DNA from: Streptomyces guryensis
GTDB taxonomy: Bacteria > Actinomycetota > Actinomycetes > Streptomycetales > Streptomycetaceae
Assembly (NCBI RefSeq): GCF_021261325.1
Contig: NZ_JAJSBI010000039.1
Coordinates: 1-64,000 of the forward strand
DNA length: 64,000 bases
Direction: 5' to 3'
Shown here: positions 52,634 through 59,262 of the stretch, in pieces
Position numbering within the stretch: position 1 is the first letter of the stretch
How the letters are laid out: every line of letters begins with the position of its first letter
Translations under genes and position numbers: made by a program
The notes under the pieces: model-generated
Told to the model about the DNA's origin: nothing
What the model saw: only the letters and a program-made list of their open reading frames with translations
Database searches by the model: none

Positions 52634-53019
52634 TGTCGGCCGTGGCACCGGTGAGCGCGGATCCGGCCTTTATCGGGCCCACCGAGTTGCAGGGGCTCGC
52701 CGCCGTGGTGAACCTGCTGGCTCAGGCCGGCGGCCTCGATGCCCTGCTGAGCAACCGGCTGTCGGAACCTCGCGATAAGCGTATGCAGTTCGGATACAGC
52801 GATGCGGCTGAGCGGCTGAACATTCCGGAGAAGTGGCTACGTGAGCGCATCTCAACGCTGCCCCATCGAAAGTTCGGGAAGTTCGTGCAATTCACGGAGG
52901 AAGACCTCCGCGCAATTTCCGACATGCATTTCGTAAATCCAGGCGCAGTGTCCGAAAGGGGCGGGGAGTCGGCGTTGATGTCACTTCAGCCCTCTAAGCG
53001 CTCACGCAAGCGCTTCTGA
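52633..53019 (+). CDS. Helix-turn-helix protein (MerR/excisionase-like)
   Basis: A 128-aa protein. The HTH_17-type motif FGYSDAAERLNIPEKWLRER is followed by ISTLPHRKFGKFVQFTEEDL, with the R-K-F-G-K wing, placed around residues 56-95. The C-terminus is basic (RSRKRF). It is coupled to the previous gene by TGATG. It resembles a second excisionase or small regulator; integrative elements often carry two such proteins, one for excision and one for control of transfer genes. Role unproven. Confidence 0.75.
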   Translation: MSAVAPVSADPAFIGPTELQGLAAVVNLLAQAGGLDALLSNRLSEPRDKRMQFGYSDAAERLNIPEKWLRERISTLPHRKFGKFVQFTEEDLRAISDMHFVNPGAVSERGGESALMSLQPSKRSRKRF

Positions 53020-53077
53020 TCTCCTCTTGCGCTCGTGCGCGTACAGCGTGCGACGCCGTGAACATCGCGAGACGCAA

Positions 53078-53668
53078 ATGAGCACTGACATATACAGCCT
53101 CATCGAGGCTGCACATCAGGGGAATTGGTCACCTCTCACGGAAGAGGCGAAGAAGGCTCCCGGAAAGCACTGGGCGGAAGACGCTAGATGCTCCAATCAG
53201 GACATTGACATCTTCGTGCCTCTTGGAGACGGACCCCGCAGAAATCCCGATGCTGTGAAACATAGCTTGGGTGCATCCCTGAACCGTCCGCGCAATCTCT
53301 GTGCATCGTGCCCACTGGCAGTGGCTGCCCGATGCCTGGTGGAATCCCTTAGGGATGACGACGAGTTCGGAATCCGGGCTGGCCTTCTGGCTTCGGAGCG
53401 TTCCGCACTACGCGCTGCGTGGCAGCAGCGGGTGAACGAACGCGCCGTCGAGAGTGCCCTTCAGGGCTGTACCACGGCGCTGAGCAAGGTCGACCGGGAT
53501 GCGGTGATTGCTCGATTCGCGACAGACCCCTCATTGGACCCTGCCGCTGTCGCCCGGGGCCTCGGAGTCACGCACGAGTATCTATTGAAGCTCGCGCGAC
53601 GCTACCGGAAGAAGTCCCAATCCAGCCCGGCCGCGCCCTTGCCCGCTGTCAGCGCTGACGCAGCCTGA
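53078..53668 (+). CDS. WhiB-like protein with C-terminal HTH extension
   Basis: A 196-aa protein. The four cluster cysteines are C38 (ARCSNQD), C75 and C78 (LCASC) and C86 (ARCLVES), the C-x37-C-x2-C-x7-C arrangement of WhiB proteins that hold an O2/NO-sensitive [4Fe-4S] cluster. The usual GVWGG turn reads GIRAG. A further 95 residues follow, with a helix-turn-helix-like VARGLGVTHEYLLKLARRYR. WhiB proteins alone bind sigma factors, so this variant may also bind DNA. ATG 53078 sits after GAGACGC. Encoded on the mobile element, it probably links transfer or developmental timing to redox state. Confidence 0.85.
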   Translation: MSTDIYSLIEAAHQGNWSPLTEEAKKAPGKHWAEDARCSNQDIDIFVPLGDGPRRNPDAVKHSLGASLNRPRNLCASCPLAVAARCLVESLRDDDEFGIRAGLLASERSALRAAWQQRVNERAVESALQGCTTALSKVDRDAVIARFATDPSLDPAAVARGLGVTHEYLLKLARRYRKKSQSSPAAPLPAVSADAA

Positions 53669-53694
53669 CAAGCTCCGCGACGAACGATTCTTCC

Positions 53695-53712
53695 CGCAAG
53701 GCAAACCTTGCG
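53695..53712 (+). terminator. Short intercistronic hairpin
   Basis: CGCAAGG (53695-53701) and CCTTGCG (53706-53712) pair perfectly across CAAA, between the WhiB-like gene and the next gene. It probably modulates read-through or mRNA stability. Confidence 0.5.
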
Positions 53713-53730
53713 TTCACGGGAGCCCTCCCC

Positions 53731-54090
53731 ATGCCTCAGAACAACCCCGCCGCTCCGGCCTGCGCAAATCTCGGTTTGGCGATCCAGGAAATAGCTCCCA
53801 TGACAGTTCTTGCCCGCGTGTATCCGGAGCGCCGGTCTGTTACCCATCTCTTCGAATCGGACTTCTACCGCATGCTTATCGACCGGCGAACCGAAGAAAG
53901 AGTTGCGCACATGATCAGGCTCTATTTCGGCAATGCCGCCGACTGGCGCTACGCTCATGATTTCTACCTCCCCACCGGAGCGTTGTACCTCACTCCCGAG
54001 CCGCATCAGAACGGGTACATACCGGAGGACGATCTCTCCTTTGGTCTTTCCCTCACCCGTCGCATAGCGATAGCTGACGGGAGCTACTGA
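53731..54090 (+). CDS. Hypothetical protein upstream of initiator gene
   Basis: A 119-aa protein with no signal peptide or TM segment. Its C-terminal two thirds are rich in aromatic residues (LFESDFYRMLIDRRTEERVA, NAADWRYAHDFYLPTGALYL). ATG 53731 follows GGGAG; a second ATG at 53800 (MTVLARVYPERR) with AGGAA would drop 23 weakly conserved residues. The stop overlaps the next start (TGATG). A longer minus-strand frame here (53602-54123) has poorer codon bias and no ribosome binding site. Function unknown; coupling to the initiator gene suggests a replication-related role. Confidence 0.65.
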   Translation: MPQNNPAAPACANLGLAIQEIAPMTVLARVYPERRSVTHLFESDFYRMLIDRRTEERVAHMIRLYFGNAADWRYAHDFYLPTGALYLTPEPHQNGYIPEDDLSFGLSLTRRIAIADGSY

Positions 54091-54953
54091 TGAGCCACGT
54101 AGTGACCGAACTGGTCTGGTCACAGTCGAAGTCGTGCAGGGGCTCGCGTCTTGTCATGCTGGCACTCGCCCGTGAGGCAGACGATAAGGGCCGGGCCACT
54201 CTGACCCTGGACGAGATATCCGGCCTCACCCAGCTGACTGCGCGCTCGATAACGAAATGCATCGGGGAATTGACGACGCTCGGCGAACTCAGCCGCGAGC
54301 GCGGAGGAGGCGCCTCGAACCCCAACAGCTACTCGATACTCCTATTCGACAAGGGCATCGAGGCCCCCGCCGGATCAGAGACAGAACTTCCACCTACGCC
54401 TCCCGAATCAACAGATGAGAGAACAAGGTTCTACGAAGTTTCTTCCCGGAACTCCCCCTCGACGGACGCAAGTGGGAATTCCCTACCACGAGACTGGGAA
54501 GTTTCTTCCTCGCGTGCCCGTGGTGGTAATACTCCCTACGGGAGTATTACCACCACCCAAAAGCAAGCTAGCTTGCTTCGGTCAAGCAGTGAGAAGCAAG
54601 CGCCCCACCAGGAGTCGGTGAGCGTTCCTGAGGGCGCCAAGGATCTGGTAACAGCCATAACCAATGCCGGAATGCTTGTCGGCTGGCGGCTGACCGAATC
54701 GGAGTGGGATCGGGTAACAGCGCTCGCAGCCCGTTGGGGAAATGAACGGCTGGTCGAGATGATCGTGCGGCGATGGAATACAGTCCGCCCCCCACAGTCG
54801 GCCCGCTACCTGCTTCGCATCTGGGCGGACCTCCCGTCACACGCCCCCGCAGCGGCATCCCAAGAAAACGTCGTTCCCCTGCGTCGACCGCCCGGAGGCT
54901 GGGCGCCTTTTCAGAACACAGCAGAACCCAGTGCTTACCAGAACGGATTTTGA
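54090..54953 (+). CDS. Replication initiator-like helix-turn-helix protein (lambda O-like)
   Basis: A 287-aa protein. The N-terminal winged-helix is like that of phage O/DnaD initiators: SRLVMLALAREADDKGRATL, TLDEISGLTQLTARSITKCI, GELTTLGELSRERGGG. A disordered Ser/Thr/Pro-rich middle (about residues 90-180) is encoded by DNA with several perfect palindromes and repeats (54435-54578). The C-terminal part has LTESEWDRVTALAARWGNER and SARYLLRIWADLPS. The pairing with a DnaC-like ATPase gene directly downstream and the internal palindromes are the layout of lambda O and P with the origin inside O. Start TGATG-coupled. Family identity is by layout, not by a named motif. Confidence 0.7.
   Translation: MSHVVTELVWSQSKSCRGSRLVMLALAREADDKGRATLTLDEISGLTQLTARSITKCIGELTTLGELSRERGGGASNPNSYSILLFDKGIEAPAGSETELPPTPPESTDERTRFYEVSSRNSPSTDASGNSLPRDWEVSSSRARGGNTPYGSITTTQKQASLLRSSSEKQAPHQESVSVPEGAKDLVTAITNAGMLVGWRLTESEWDRVTALAARWGNERLVEMIVRRWNTVRPPQSARYLLRIWADLPSHAPAAASQENVVPLRRPPGGWAPFQNTAEPSAYQNGF
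54435..54578. other. Candidate replication origin inside initiator gene
   Basis: Two direct repeats GAAGTTTCTTCC (54435-54446 and 54498-54509) lie 63 bp apart. A perfect 17-bp inverted repeat GTGGTGGTAATACTCCC/GGGAGTATTACCACCAC (54520-54536 and 54540-54556) has a 3-nt centre. A perfect 18-bp palindrome AAGCAAGCTAGCTTGCTT follows at 54561-54578. Three dense palindromic motifs in 144 bp of coding DNA are far beyond chance and fit an iteron/hairpin origin. Confidence 0.6.
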
Positions 54954-54955
54954 TC

Positions 54956-55678
54956 ATGGCAGAGCCGGAACGCGTAGGCAGCGCCAGGTCAATGCGCCGC
55001 ATGGAACGAATACTCGCCGCGAAAGGAATTCAGGTGTCCGACAGCACCGCCGACGACTCACGGGAAGAAAACCCGGGGGACCGCGAATGGCACCGCCGAG
55101 CCCGCGCCGAATACGCACTGAACCGGTGGCGGACCGCGGCCCCTCCCCGGTTCAGCAACGCTGAGGCGACGATCCCGGAGGTCACCGCGTGGGCTGATCG
55201 CGCTCTCACGGAGAACTCCGCCGCTGGCGCTCTCCTCCTCACCGGCCTGACCGGTACAGGGAAGACGCACCAGGCGTACGGGGCTCTGCGCAGGATCGCG
55301 GCCGGCGGCCCGGACCGGTTCGAACTGATCGCAGTCAACTCGGCGGACATGTACGGCAACCTGCGTCCCTCACAGGTGATGGGCGCGGCGGAACGGGAGC
55401 TGCGAAAGCTCAGCGAAGTTCAGTACCTGCTGCTTGATGACCTCGGCACGGCGAAAACCTCGGAGTGGACCGAGGAGGTGACGTATCGGCTCATCAACTA
55501 CAGGTACAACCACTGCTTGCCGACGATCATCACGTCCAATCTGCCAGCCCGTGACGACAACGGGCCGGACCTGACCGACTTCGTCGGGGCCCGGGTGGCA
55601 AGCCGCCTGGCCGAGATGGTGACCAGCCTCGTGCCGATGATCGGCGCCGACCGGCGGCGCGGCGGGAGGGCGGCCTAA
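54956..55678 (+). CDS. DnaC/IstB-like helicase-loader ATPase
   Basis: A 240-aa AAA+ protein. Walker A is GLTGTGKTHQAYGALRR near residue 100 and Walker B is YLLLDDLGTAKTSEW near residue 160, with sensor-1 TIITSNLPAR and arginine-finger region GARVASRLAEM. These are the features of DnaC, lambda P-adjacent loaders and IstB. An N-terminal Arg-rich helix (VGSARSMRRMERILAAKG) probably binds the initiator or helicase. ATG 54956 is 2 bp past the initiator stop; the longer frame from 54773 overlaps the upstream gene. It probably loads DnaB at the element origin. Confidence 0.88.
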   Translation: MAEPERVGSARSMRRMERILAAKGIQVSDSTADDSREENPGDREWHRRARAEYALNRWRTAAPPRFSNAEATIPEVTAWADRALTENSAAGALLLTGLTGTGKTHQAYGALRRIAAGGPDRFELIAVNSADMYGNLRPSQVMGAAERELRKLSEVQYLLLDDLGTAKTSEWTEEVTYRLINYRYNHCLPTIITSNLPARDDNGPDLTDFVGARVASRLAEMVTSLVPMIGADRRRGGRAA

Positions 55679-56025
55679 TGCCCGTCCGACTTCGAGGTGC
55701 GTCCCGAGACGCCGCAGACTTGTCCACAGCCTGTGGATACGTCGGTCCCGGCAGCCGGTTCGCGAATCCGTTCCGGGCTGGAGACCCCGCTCCCTCTCCC
55801 TTCGGCCCGCCGATGGACTCGGCAGAGGCCGTGGATCTCTTCACCGCCACGCTTCGCGGCCCGGTAGGCCGCTTCTATGCCGCCCGGTTCGCCCGTGCCC
55901 TGCGTGGTCTCGACCTGATGTGCACCTGCCCCCTCGACGTGCCGTGCCACGCAGACATTCTCCTCTGCATTGCTAACGAACCCCGCGACGGCGACACGAT
56001 CCGCTCCCTGGAAGGCCCTCGATGA
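55678..56025 (+). CDS. DUF4326 domain protein
   Basis: A 115-aa protein with the DUF4326 pattern: VRLRGASRDAADLS, then SRFANPFRAG, and the Cys-His end CTCPLDVPCHADILLCI. The family occurs in phages and plasmids and is of unknown role. ATG 55678 overlaps the DnaC-like stop by 1 nt (TAATG), and its own stop overlaps the next start. The cysteines could bind a metal. Confidence 0.8.
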   Translation: MPVRLRGASRDAADLSTACGYVGPGSRFANPFRAGDPAPSPFGPPMDSAEAVDLFTATLRGPVGRFYAARFARALRGLDLMCTCPLDVPCHADILLCIANEPRDGDTIRSLEGPR

Positions 56026-56441
56026 GTCACCCGATCATGTTCGCCGCGGCCCAGCGCCTCGCGACCGCCGAGGAGCGGCGCAAAGCCGCGCGGGAGAACG
56101 CGTTCCGCACCTGGGGTCCGCGGTCCGTCACGGCGGCCTCGAAGTACGCGCGCCGCATCCTGGGTGACACAGCAGTCACCCTCGACTGGGAGGTTCTGGG
56201 TCTCCTTTCCTTCGAAGAACACCTCCAAGCCTTCGCTTCGCTCGACACAGTCGGGGGCCAGCACCTGGAGCTGTACTACAGCGACGAAGGAAGCACGGAA
56301 CGCATCCTGCTGCGTGTGTCGTGCGTGAGTTGCCCCAGTCAGCATGTGCACGAGGTGACGTCCCTGGAACAGCTCGGACAGTTGCTCTCCCAGACACCTG
56401 CATGGGGATCCATCGACCCGCGCGACGGAGGCAACCTCTGA
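56022..56441 (+). CDS. Hypothetical small protein with CxxC...HxH
   Basis: A 139-aa protein with a basic N-terminal helix (FAAAQRLATAEERRKAAREN) and a putative zinc-binding segment RVSCVSCPSQHVHEVTSL. It overlaps both neighbours by a few nt (ATGA and TGATG), as the middle gene of a coupled group. Its zinc-ribbon-like CxxC-x4-HxH with an acidic tail recalls small accessory proteins of plasmids. Function unknown. Confidence 0.7.
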   Translation: MSHPIMFAAAQRLATAEERRKAARENAFRTWGPRSVTAASKYARRILGDTAVTLDWEVLGLLSFEEHLQAFASLDTVGGQHLELYYSDEGSTERILLRVSCVSCPSQHVHEVTSLEQLGQLLSQTPAWGSIDPRDGGNL

Positions 56442-57556
56442 TGTCACGGGCGCACATAGAGGCGACGGCGGCCGAACCGCAAGGGGGCTACACCCTTCGC
56501 GGTATGACGGCCTGGGACCGTTCCGCGATCATCCTGCTCGGCGCGGCCGGCTTCGCGTTCTCATACGACGCACTGCGGCAGATCGCCATCGCGATCCACG
56601 CACGGGAAAGCCTGAGCTACCTGTTTCCGGTGTTCATCGACGGGTTCATTGCGTACGGCGTCCGAGCGATCGTGCTCCTTCGCCACCAGCGCTTCGGCGC
56701 TCGGCTTTACGCCTGGTTCCTCTTCCTTGCGGCCACCGGGGCGAGTCTCGGCGCGAACGCCCTTCATGCCATCACGCTGAACGACGGTCCGCAGGCCGGA
56801 CGGTCCGCACTGCACCTCACGGACAGCGTCGTCGGGGTGCTGTCGACGCTCGCTCCGCTTGCATTGGCGGGCTCCGTACACCTCTACATCCTGATGGCGC
56901 GGACCGCCGAATTGTCAGTCACGGACGGCGCGGACAACGGTCCCGGACCGGTCCGCCAAGAGGTTCCGTCGCTCAATAGGGTCGCGGTTCCGCCGGAACC
57001 TCGTCCGTTGGAGACAACGACAACAACCGAGTCACGAAGCCTTGTCGCCGGTCCGTCCGCAGCAGACAGCTCCGCTGCGGCCCCCGTGGACCTGCGGAAA
57101 CATGAGCCGGACCGAGACTACGAGTCGCGTGCGGACGAGCCCAGTACAGATGCATCTGCGGGTGCGGACGACGCGGACGGGAGCGCCTGCGACATGGGCG
57201 GACCGACTGTCTGCCTCGCGGACCACGGGGCAGCGACGGCGCCCGCGACGGCGGACAAGCCTTCCGTCCCGACGGCGGTCCGCACCCCTGCGGACGGCGA
57301 AAAGCCGTCCGTCCCGGACGGCGCGGAGTACACGCAGGACCGGGAGGCCGACGACGAGTGGCTGGCGGAGCTACTGCCGATCGCACGGGCCGCTTCCCAG
57401 CAGGCCGGACGGATCAGTCGCGACGCGGTGGCAGGGGCCGTCCGCGCACACCAGCCGATCAGCAACGACCGGTTGGGCGTTCTGCTGGCCCGTCTGAAGG
57501 ATGAGGAGGAAGAGGCGGCGAGGACACCCGCCACTGCCTCCAGCGCCCTCTGGTGA
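56441..57556 (+). CDS. DUF2637 (SpdB-like) membrane protein
   Basis: A 371-aa protein. Residues 20-165 contain four hydrophobic segments (IILLGAAGFAFSYDALRQIA, LSYLFPVFIDGFIAYGVRAI, LYAWFLFLAATGASLGANAL, LSTLAPLALAGSVHLYILMA) in the DUF2637 arrangement. This domain is found in Streptomyces conjugative plasmid spread genes of the SpdB type. The C-terminal 200 residues are acidic and Pro/Thr-rich, ending in a helical ISRDAVAGAVRAHQPISNDR segment that looks like a winged-helix. SpdB proteins help intramycelial plasmid spreading through septal cross-walls. A 14-bp hairpin follows. Confidence 0.85.
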   Translation: MSRAHIEATAAEPQGGYTLRGMTAWDRSAIILLGAAGFAFSYDALRQIAIAIHARESLSYLFPVFIDGFIAYGVRAIVLLRHQRFGARLYAWFLFLAATGASLGANALHAITLNDGPQAGRSALHLTDSVVGVLSTLAPLALAGSVHLYILMARTAELSVTDGADNGPGPVRQEVPSLNRVAVPPEPRPLETTTTTESRSLVAGPSAADSSAAAPVDLRKHEPDRDYESRADEPSTDASAGADDADGSACDMGGPTVCLADHGAATAPATADKPSVPTAVRTPADGEKPSVPDGAEYTQDREADDEWLAELLPIARAASQQAGRISRDAVAGAVRAHQPISNDRLGVLLARLKDEEEEAARTPATASSALW

Positions 57557-57576
57557 TCTCATCTCATGAGTGCCCC

Positions 57577-57612
57577 CCGTGGTCTCTGCGACTCGCACCG
57601 CAGAGACCACGG
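57577..57612 (+). terminator. Strong hairpin after DUF2637 gene
   Basis: CCGTGGTCTCTGCG (57577-57590) pairs perfectly with CGCAGAGACCACGG (57599-57612) across an 8-nt loop, 21 bp after the stop. Confidence 0.8.
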
Positions 57613-57641
57613 AAGGCCTGCTTGATCAGGAAGGAATGACC

Positions 57642-58220
57642 ATGTGGCTTCGCCGACGAGACCGGGCGGAGGACGCAGTCCACCCCGACGCCGTGCAAGC
57701 AGCGTCCGCACTCGCGTTTCACCTCCAGAGCGGTGGCGAACTTGTGCCAGTCCAGGTGGACGATCTCCCTCTCGCGGACGGGGAGGTCGCCTTCGCGGAT
57801 GTGACCTGCTCGGCCGCCCGCTTCTACGGAACCGAGGTCGTCTACCCGCAGTCGGCTGGTTTCTTCGAGAACCACCCGACCTTCAGCCGGCGGTGGGTGC
57901 CCAACAACCGCCTCGACGCCCGGCGGCGCCAGGAGGCAGAAGCGGCCGCCGCGCCGCAGTGGCGCGATCACACCGTGGCCCGGGTGGTCCTCACCTCAAC
58001 CGGCGTACGGCTCAGGCCGCGCAAGTCGCCAACCTGGCTGCCGTTCGACCACGCCCTCCTCACCGAAATCACGGCGGGACAGCCCGAGGTAGTGCTCTCA
58101 TACAGCGTGTGCGCGCCCTTGCTCCTCGCCGGCTCAACTGCACCGTGGCTCGGCGTAGCAATCGAGCACCTACTGTACGGCCATAAAGCTCATAGCTCAG
58201 TCTTGCCGAGGTGCTCTTAG
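57642..58220 (+). CDS. Hypothetical protein
   Basis: A 192-aa protein that starts MWLRRRDRAEDAVHPDAVQA. It has a beta-rich region (GGELVPVQVDDLPLADGEVA) and a helix ARRRQEAEAAAAPQWRDHTV, then RVVLTSTGVRLRPRKSPTWL. The C-terminus is moderately hydrophobic (QPEVVLSYSVCAPLLLAGST) and could associate with the membrane. ATG 57642 follows AGGAAGG at 8 nt. Third-position GC is high, as in neighbouring genes. Function unknown; the last gene of the operon before the scarred stretch. Confidence 0.65.
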   Translation: MWLRRRDRAEDAVHPDAVQAASALAFHLQSGGELVPVQVDDLPLADGEVAFADVTCSAARFYGTEVVYPQSAGFFENHPTFSRRWVPNNRLDARRRQEAEAAAAPQWRDHTVARVVLTSTGVRLRPRKSPTWLPFDHALLTEITAGQPEVVLSYSVCAPLLLAGSTAPWLGVAIEHLLYGHKAHSSVLPRCS

Positions 58221-58307
58221 GGAAGCGTGACCAACAGGTTGACTCCGCAATCCGGAATGGCGCGGAGTGCTCGTCAAGGATCGTGGACAGCAACTGGAGG
58301 GCGTCAC

Positions 58308-58385
58308 ATGGAGCGCTCTGGCACCCGTGGCCGTAGAGAATGGGTGACAACATTTTTCGGCGTGGTCATCTGGTTCCACTTATAG
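58308..58385 (+). CDS. 25-aa hydrophobic peptide ORF
   Basis: MERSGTRGRREWVTTFFGVV then IWFHL, a basic head and a short hydrophobic tail. ATG 58308 is preceded by GGAGGG at 6-nt spacing, an excellent ribosome binding site. It resembles small membrane peptides or type I-like toxins in shape only. Absent from gene tracks because of size. Confidence 0.4.
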   Translation: MERSGTRGRREWVTTFFGVVIWFHL

Positions 58386-58462
58386 ACACCTCAGCATCCA
58401 GTCGTGTTCCAGCTCAACGAAAGCAGTATTTGCGCACATCGGTTGCCGCACCGGAAAAACAC

Positions 58463-58494
58463 CTAATTGCAATTAGAAATGTGCTACCGTAGCA
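58463..58494. repeat. Two small palindromes in AT-rich stretch
   Basis: CTAATTGCAATTAG (58463-58476) is a perfect palindrome, and TGCTACCGTAGCA (58482-58494) is a second perfect dyad about an odd central base. They lie in the gap between the convergent small ORFs. Operator or nick-site function is possible. The gap 58386-58627 holds no other gene. Confidence 0.55.
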
Positions 58495-58574
58495 GCCAGT
58501 AGTCCGCACATGAGGTGTGGGCCCCGCACTTCGGTCGACAGCGTCGGCGCGGAGCCCACCGGGCGGAGTGCATC

Positions 58575-58606
58575 GAGGGGGCCTGCCCTGGCCGGTGGGC
58601 CCCCTC
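58575..58606 (-). terminator. Hairpin after minus-strand small ORF
   Basis: GAGGGGGCC (58575-58583) pairs with GGCCCCCTC (58598-58606), positioned 21 bp past the stop of the 49-aa ORF at 58628-58777. Confidence 0.6.
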
Positions 58607-58627
58607 TCATCGTCCAAGGTCAGGCGC

Positions 58628-58777
58628 CTACAACTCCCGCCACACGCAAAGCGTGTAGTAGATGAGCTGCGCGACTACGACCAAGGGCCCCAGCGCACGG
58701 CGGACCCGTGCCCAGAGACGTCGATGTTGCCTCTCCGCCGGCTTTGATCCCTCATCAGGCTCTTGTCCGGCAGTCAT
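58628..58777 (-). CDS. 49-aa small membrane protein
   Basis: MTAGQEPDEGSKPAERQHRR, then LWARVRRALGPL and a hydrophobic VVVAQLIYYTLCVW segment ending REL. A doubled ribosome binding site (GGGAGG and AAAGG within 18 nt) precedes ATG 58777, and a hairpin follows the stop. Single-pass, N-in topology is likely from the positive residues before the TM helix. Too short for a 60-codon cutoff. Function unknown. Confidence 0.55.
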   Translation of the reverse strand: MTAGQEPDEGSKPAERQHRRLWARVRRALGPLVVVAQLIYYTLCVWREL

Positions 58778-58828
58778 TTTACCTTTCACCTCCCTTCACA
58801 TTTAAGCCCCACTAATCGCCAGACAGCG

Positions 58829-58996
58829 TTAAGGGGGGCGAGAATTGCACCACCGAGACTTCTTGACATGCAGGATCTCCGGGCCCTCTGTCTGTAAGTC
58901 GCGGTAGTTGTGATCAACATAGGCGATCGGGTCGAATGAGCCCCAGGGCGCATCCGCATTCTTCACCTGGGCATCCCCCGACCATCTCAAGGTCAT
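58829..58996 (-). pseudogene. N-terminal remnant, possibly SAM-methyltransferase-like
   Basis: A 55-codon frame opens at ATG 58996 with MTLRWSGDAQVKNADAPWGS, continues FDPIAYVDHNYRDLQTEGPE and ends ILHVKKSRWCNSRPP. The PWGSFDPIAYVDHNYRDL phrase recalls the N-terminus of the SCO2525-type actinobacterial methyltransferases, which are about 270 aa. The rest is missing, so it is a stub. This family link is from memory. Confidence 0.4.
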
Positions 58997-59103
58997 TTAC
59001 CTACGGTACCAACACCGCTGGCCCTCTGGATCCCCCTGATGTCAATGTCCCGAGAATTACGTCATGCCCCCTGCAACGGGAAGGGGCGCACCGAGGGCGC
59101 ACC

Positions 59104-59262
59104 ATGGCGAATGCATTCGCGCGGCCTGATCCGGCCTTGAACGGCCGGATTGCCCTGCTCAAGGTGGTCGGAACCCTGCCAAACACGACCTTCCCCGAGG
59201 AGCCGTACCACTACTTCGAGCTGTGCCAGAGCTTCGACATCCACAGCGACGATTCCGCGCTC
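59104..59262 (+). pseudogene. Truncated plus-strand ORF facing a truncated gene
   Basis: From ATG 59104 the plus frame reads MANAFARPDPALNGRIALLK, then VVGTLPNTTFPEEPYHYFEL and CQSFDIHSDDSA, with coding-like third-position GC. Beyond about 59262 it continues only as the antisense of the minus-strand gene 59211-60641. It looks like the 5' part of an unrelated gene joined at a recombination scar. Confidence 0.35.

Noticed and set aside
53602-54123. Minus-strand 173-codon frame
   Set aside because: It lies opposite a plus-strand gene that is coupled to its neighbours by TGATG and has a better ribosome binding site and codon bias.
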